Shown piece by piece: positions 61,424-64,000 of a stretch of DNA of 64,000 nt. Every line of letters begins with the position of its first letter. The first letter of the stretch is position 1. The stretch comes from Nucisporomicrobium flavum (GTDB lineage Bacteria > Actinomycetota > Actinomycetes > Mycobacteriales > Micromonosporaceae), in contig NZ_JADMLH010000005.1 of NCBI RefSeq assembly GCF_016464385.1, positions 208,324 to 272,323 on the forward strand, read 5' to 3'. A program made the position numbers and the translations under genes. The notes beneath the pieces were generated by a model that was not told the origin of the DNA, made no database searches, and saw only the letters and a list, made by a program, of their open reading frames with translations.

Positions 61424-61615
61424 TTACTCCGCCCGGGCCGGCTCGAGGCCGATCTGTCGACGCAGCGCCGCAGCGCTCTCGGGTGTCCGTCGAGCGCGCC
61501 GCCTCGCAAGCAGGGCCCTCGTGCCAGCCCTGCCCTCGGGGGTCACGTGGATACCCACCTCAGCGAGCTGGGCCACGGTGTCGCCCTTCACGTGCTGCCC
61601 GGACTGGTGCGCCAT
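61424..61615 (-). CDS. VapB-like antitoxin
   Basis: A 63-residue basic protein starting MAHQSGQHVKGDTVAQLAEV, with a helical C terminus (GRAGTRALLARRRARRTPES) suited to wrapping a PIN toxin. Its stop lies next to the start of the PIN gene. No clear ribbon-helix-helix or AbrB signature, so the identification rests on context. Confidence 0.55.
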   Translation of the reverse strand: MAHQSGQHVKGDTVAQLAEVGIHVTPEGRAGTRALLARRRARRTPESAAALRRQIGLEPARAE

Positions 61616-61673
61616 GGATCGAGGATACCGCCTTGTCGGCGCACCGGTCACGCCCTGCGCACGGCGCGGGCGG

Positions 61674-61850
61674 TCATGCTGCTCCAGCGTCAGAGTCGTT
61701 GGTCGTTGGCAGGTCCGTCGGGTCGATCAGGGTGGCCCTGTCGACGCCGGCGTCAGCGAGGATGCGCTCGACGGCGGCGATCGAGTCCCGCCGCACCACC
61801 TCGACCCGCCACAGACCGTCAGGAGTCTGTAGCACACCCTCGACCGTCAT
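61674..61850 (-). CDS. Small hypothetical protein
   Basis: A 58-residue protein, MTVEGVLQTPDGLWRVEVVR followed by a helix and an acidic tail (NDSDAGAA). The first half is paralogous to the 30161-30370 protein. It lies 28 bases after the ImuA'-like gene on the same strand, where imuB would be expected. Unknown function. Confidence 0.55.
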   Translation of the reverse strand: MTVEGVLQTPDGLWRVEVVRRDSIAAVERILADAGVDRATLIDPTDLPTTNDSDAGAA

Positions 61851-61878
61851 CCTCGGACCGTACTGCGCTGCTGGCGGC

Positions 61879-62880
61879 CTATGCACCCGGTAGCCGCCAC
61901 GACTCGGGTCGCTCCCGCCGCGCCGCCTCGTCGCGCCCGTCGGACGGCGGTGTCGCAGCGCCATTTCGGTCGGCTCGACGTCGACGCGGCGCGGGCGGTG
62001 GGAGGCGGTGCACCAACGCTGCCCACGGATCGACTGGAGGCTCGACGGCGTGCCGGCCCGGCCGGGCCGGTGGCCAGACAGGCTCTGGTGGCGGCGTGGC
62101 CGGGGTGGGAACCGCCGTCACGGCGGGTACGGCCTCCTCGGGCGCCGGGATGCTCACCCGCGACTCGACACCCAGCGTGAGCGTGCCGGTGCGAGGTCTC
62201 GCTGCGCTGCCACGACCGGTCGCGCGAAGCGTCAGCTGTTGCTGACGCAGCCGGCCGCGACCCACGCCCAGCCCCGTCCACTGGCGCTCGACGACTTCGA
62301 TGCTCAGGTCGGCGCCCGGCCACGCGGTCTTCACCGTCAGCAGCACGCAGCCGCGTTGTCTTGCTCGCGCCGTCAACGACCGGGCCACCGCTTCTGCGGG
62401 AGCTACGGCAGTCGCCACGGCCACCACGTCGAACCCGTCCATCAACGCAGCAACGACGGTTGGCCAGTCCGGACCGGGCGCCGGGACCAGAGCCAACCGT
62501 GCAAGATCGATGCCGAAGTCGTTGCCAGCGGCTAGGGCGCCGAACTCAGGCAGGCCCACGACCGCCGCCCAGGCCCCGGCCGCAATCGGCGGCGCAAGTA
62601 GCGTCATCAGCAGCGACGTTGAGCCGAGCACCCCCACGGTGGCGCCGCGCCGCAGCCCTGCCCAGGGAAGCAGGTCCCCGATCGCCGGCACCACGGGCTG
62701 CAGACGCGACGCGTCACCCGAGCCCACCGCCGAATCCGCTGCGCTGCCCACTGCCTGAGCCATGGCGGCCGTACGGTCGCGGCGCAACCCGGCCGCGTTC
62801 ACCTCGGCCAGCACGCGGGCGACGTCGCCCGCTCCCCCGATCAATCCGGGGCGCGACCAGGACCGCTCAGCGGTCGCCAT
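61879..62880 (-). CDS. ImuA'-like RecA-fold protein
   Basis: A 333-residue protein resembling actinobacterial ImuA', the accessory factor of the DnaE2/ImuB mutasome in translesion synthesis. LPWAGLRRGATVGVLGSTSL occupies the place of the RecA Walker A, degenerate as in ImuA'. Further blocks are GAWAAVVGLPEFGALAAGND, DFGIDLARLALVPAPGPDWP and ARSLTARARQRGCVLLTV; the C-terminus is Pro-rich and disordered. ATG at 62880 has GGAGG eight bases upstream. Normally imuB follows directly; here a 58-residue gene and VapBC follow instead. Confidence 0.75.
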   Translation of the reverse strand: MATAERSWSRPGLIGGAGDVARVLAEVNAAGLRRDRTAAMAQAVGSAADSAVGSGDASRLQPVVPAIGDLLPWAGLRRGATVGVLGSTSLLMTLLAPPIAAGAWAAVVGLPEFGALAAGNDFGIDLARLALVPAPGPDWPTVVAALMDGFDVVAVATAVAPAEAVARSLTARARQRGCVLLTVKTAWPGADLSIEVVERQWTGLGVGRGRLRQQQLTLRATGRGSAARPRTGTLTLGVESRVSIPAPEEAVPAVTAVPTPATPPPEPVWPPARPGRHAVEPPVDPWAALVHRLPPPAPRRRRADRNGAATPPSDGRDEAARRERPESWRLPGA

Positions 62881-63387
62881 CGCTATCACCTCCCCACGTC
62901 CGGGTACGCGAATGCACGCGTACGCCACGGGGGAAGTCGCGGCGAACACCTGTACTAATTGCCGAGCATAACCGCTGGCAGTGGCACTCGCACCGATCGG
63001 ACTACCGACACGCCTGACGGGCGGCTCCCAGTCCGCATCAACCGCGAAGTGGTCCCAGGGGTCTGGCGCTTGCGGCCGCCATGAGTCATCGAAGTGCGGG
63101 CCTTGCCAAGCGCGCTGCGCTGTGCGCACGAGCGTTGATCAAATTACGCGAGTGTAGTTCGCCTATCTCCCTTGGCGAGCGAGTTTCCGCAGGTCACAGT
63201 AGGAGTGAGTGGGTCAGGCTCGGCCGCCAAGGCGGAAGTATGCGGCAATGGATGTCATCCGCACCCACCTGACCGGGCCGCCCCACTACCACCTCGCCGT
63301 GCCGTTTGCGCTACGTCGATCAGCGCAGGCAACCGTCCTGGCTCGCCGCAATGGCCGTGACCGACGTACGTTCGGTACGGTCGCGTG

Positions 63388-63702
63388 GTGAGGTTGAACC
63401 GGTCAAATCCTCCGCGCAGGCACGCGTTTTGCGAGCCGGTGTGGCAGACGGGGACTCGCTGGCACATCCGGCTGCTCGCAGCCGACGGCTCCCGATTCCC
63501 GCACGGTGGCCTCGCAGCGAACGCTTCGGCACTGTGCGGCTTGGGACTGGACCGCGGATGGGATCTAACGGCTGTGGTGACGCTCGAGTCCGTCCGCAGG
63601 CTGTTGGCGCAGAACGAGAGGGCCCGCCCCGGCTGGGGGGCGATCTGCGGTCGCTGTGCCAACTCGTATTTTGAAACTGCGACGGCGGTGGGGCCGAGCT
63701 AA
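63388..63702 (+). CDS. Hypothetical protein with Cys pair
   Basis: A 104-residue protein, FCEPVWQTGTRWHIRLLAAD then GLDRGWDLTAVVTLESVRRL and CGRCANSYF near the end. The CxxC could bind zinc. GTG at 63388 or 63385. No family recognised. Last gene before the contig end. Confidence 0.5.
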   Translation: MRLNRSNPPRRHAFCEPVWQTGTRWHIRLLAADGSRFPHGGLAANASALCGLGLDRGWDLTAVVTLESVRRLLAQNERARPGWGAICGRCANSYFETATAVGPS

Positions 63703-63938
63703 CGGCTCAGACGTGGGGGTTTCGTCAGTCCCGAGTCCTGAGCCGGCCGCACTTGATGAGGCCAGCCCGGGGCTATCCCCCCGCCCTCGCGCCGTGTCGC
63801 CAGCATCATCACGCTCTCGAGCGGCAAGGCCGCTGCAGGGCATCTGCGTCTTGCGGTAGCTGACCGTGAACGAGTCTCTCGGAGCCCGCTTGGTCAAATA
63901 CATGCATGGAGGCCGCGCATCGCAACGAAATGTGACGT

Positions 63939-64000
63939 GGGGGGGGGGGGGGGGGGGGGCACCTAACAAAAAACAAACCCCCCCCCCCAACACACCAACA
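63939..64000. other. Homopolymer artefact at contig end
   Basis: A run of about 20 G is followed by CACCTAACAAAAAACAAA and a run of about 12 C, then AACACACCAACA. This composition is unlike the rest of the window and unlike any genomic element I know. It is most likely low-quality sequence at an assembly end. Confidence 0.75.

Noticed and set aside
63939..64000. Linear-chromosome telomere
   Set aside because: Homopolymer runs without the palindromes expected of actinobacterial telomeres; artefact is simpler.

Overview
The window is high-GC actinobacterial DNA, most likely from Actinoplanes or a relative in the Micromonosporaceae. The grounds are codon bias, frequent GTG starts, Lsr2, WXG100-type secretion substrates, glucosyl-3-phosphoglycerate synthase, an FxLD-type class I lanthipeptide cluster and an actinobacterial ImuA'-like protein. 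This is inferred from gene content; no database was searched.

Layout. (1) 0.1-17.6 kb is dense and core-like: a YdeI-family protein, a DUF4383 membrane protein, a sugar-type dehydrogenase pair, gpgS with a GT4 glycosyltransferase, two c-di-GMP enzymes, a secreted polysaccharide deacetylase with CBM2, a Baeyer-Villiger monooxygenase/esterase pair, tRNA-Leu(GAG), and a small WXG100-type cluster with a lipoprotein. I noticed no frameshift here. (2) 17.7-38 kb is a mosaic mobile island: a tyrosine integrase with an AbrB-like partner, Lsr2, a PD-(D/E)XK protein, decayed transposase, resolvase and phage terminase small-subunit genes, an AlpA-like HTH protein, an extra NAD-dependent DNA ligase, and a P-loop NTPase protein with sixteen near-identical 96-bp repeats. 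(3) 38-49 kb is a defence-island-like stretch. Its intergenic spacers carry at least three repeat families, including a seven-copy GCATAACYRGCCGAC array. It holds a nuclease-GHKL ATPase fusion, a frameshifted recombinase, and a complete ubiquitin-like conjugation operon (Ubl, E2, JAB peptidase, E1) divergent from an XRE/ImmA regulatory pair. (4) 49.6-56.8 kb is a class I FxLD lanthipeptide cluster: precursor, LanB, LanC, methyltransferase and a divergent XRE regulator. (5) 57-64 kb holds an ATP-dependent DNA ligase, small hypotheticals, a VapBC-like pair and an ImuA'-like gene without imuB; it ends in a homopolymer artefact.

How the genes work together. The strongest candidate for an under-described system is the Ubl operon at 44.6-48.7 kb. 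Its Ubl ends in Gly plus a two-residue tail, which suggests maturation by the co-encoded JAB peptidase before E1 and E2 act. The divergent XRE/ImmA pair looks like a protease-relieved repressor switch of the kind known from ICEBs1 and from CBASS (CapH/CapP). The lanthipeptide operon is tightly coupled by ATGA overlaps. Several accessory genes, and one near 59.9 kb, differ from an intact frame by one missing base. Sequencing indels must therefore be excluded before these genes are called dead.
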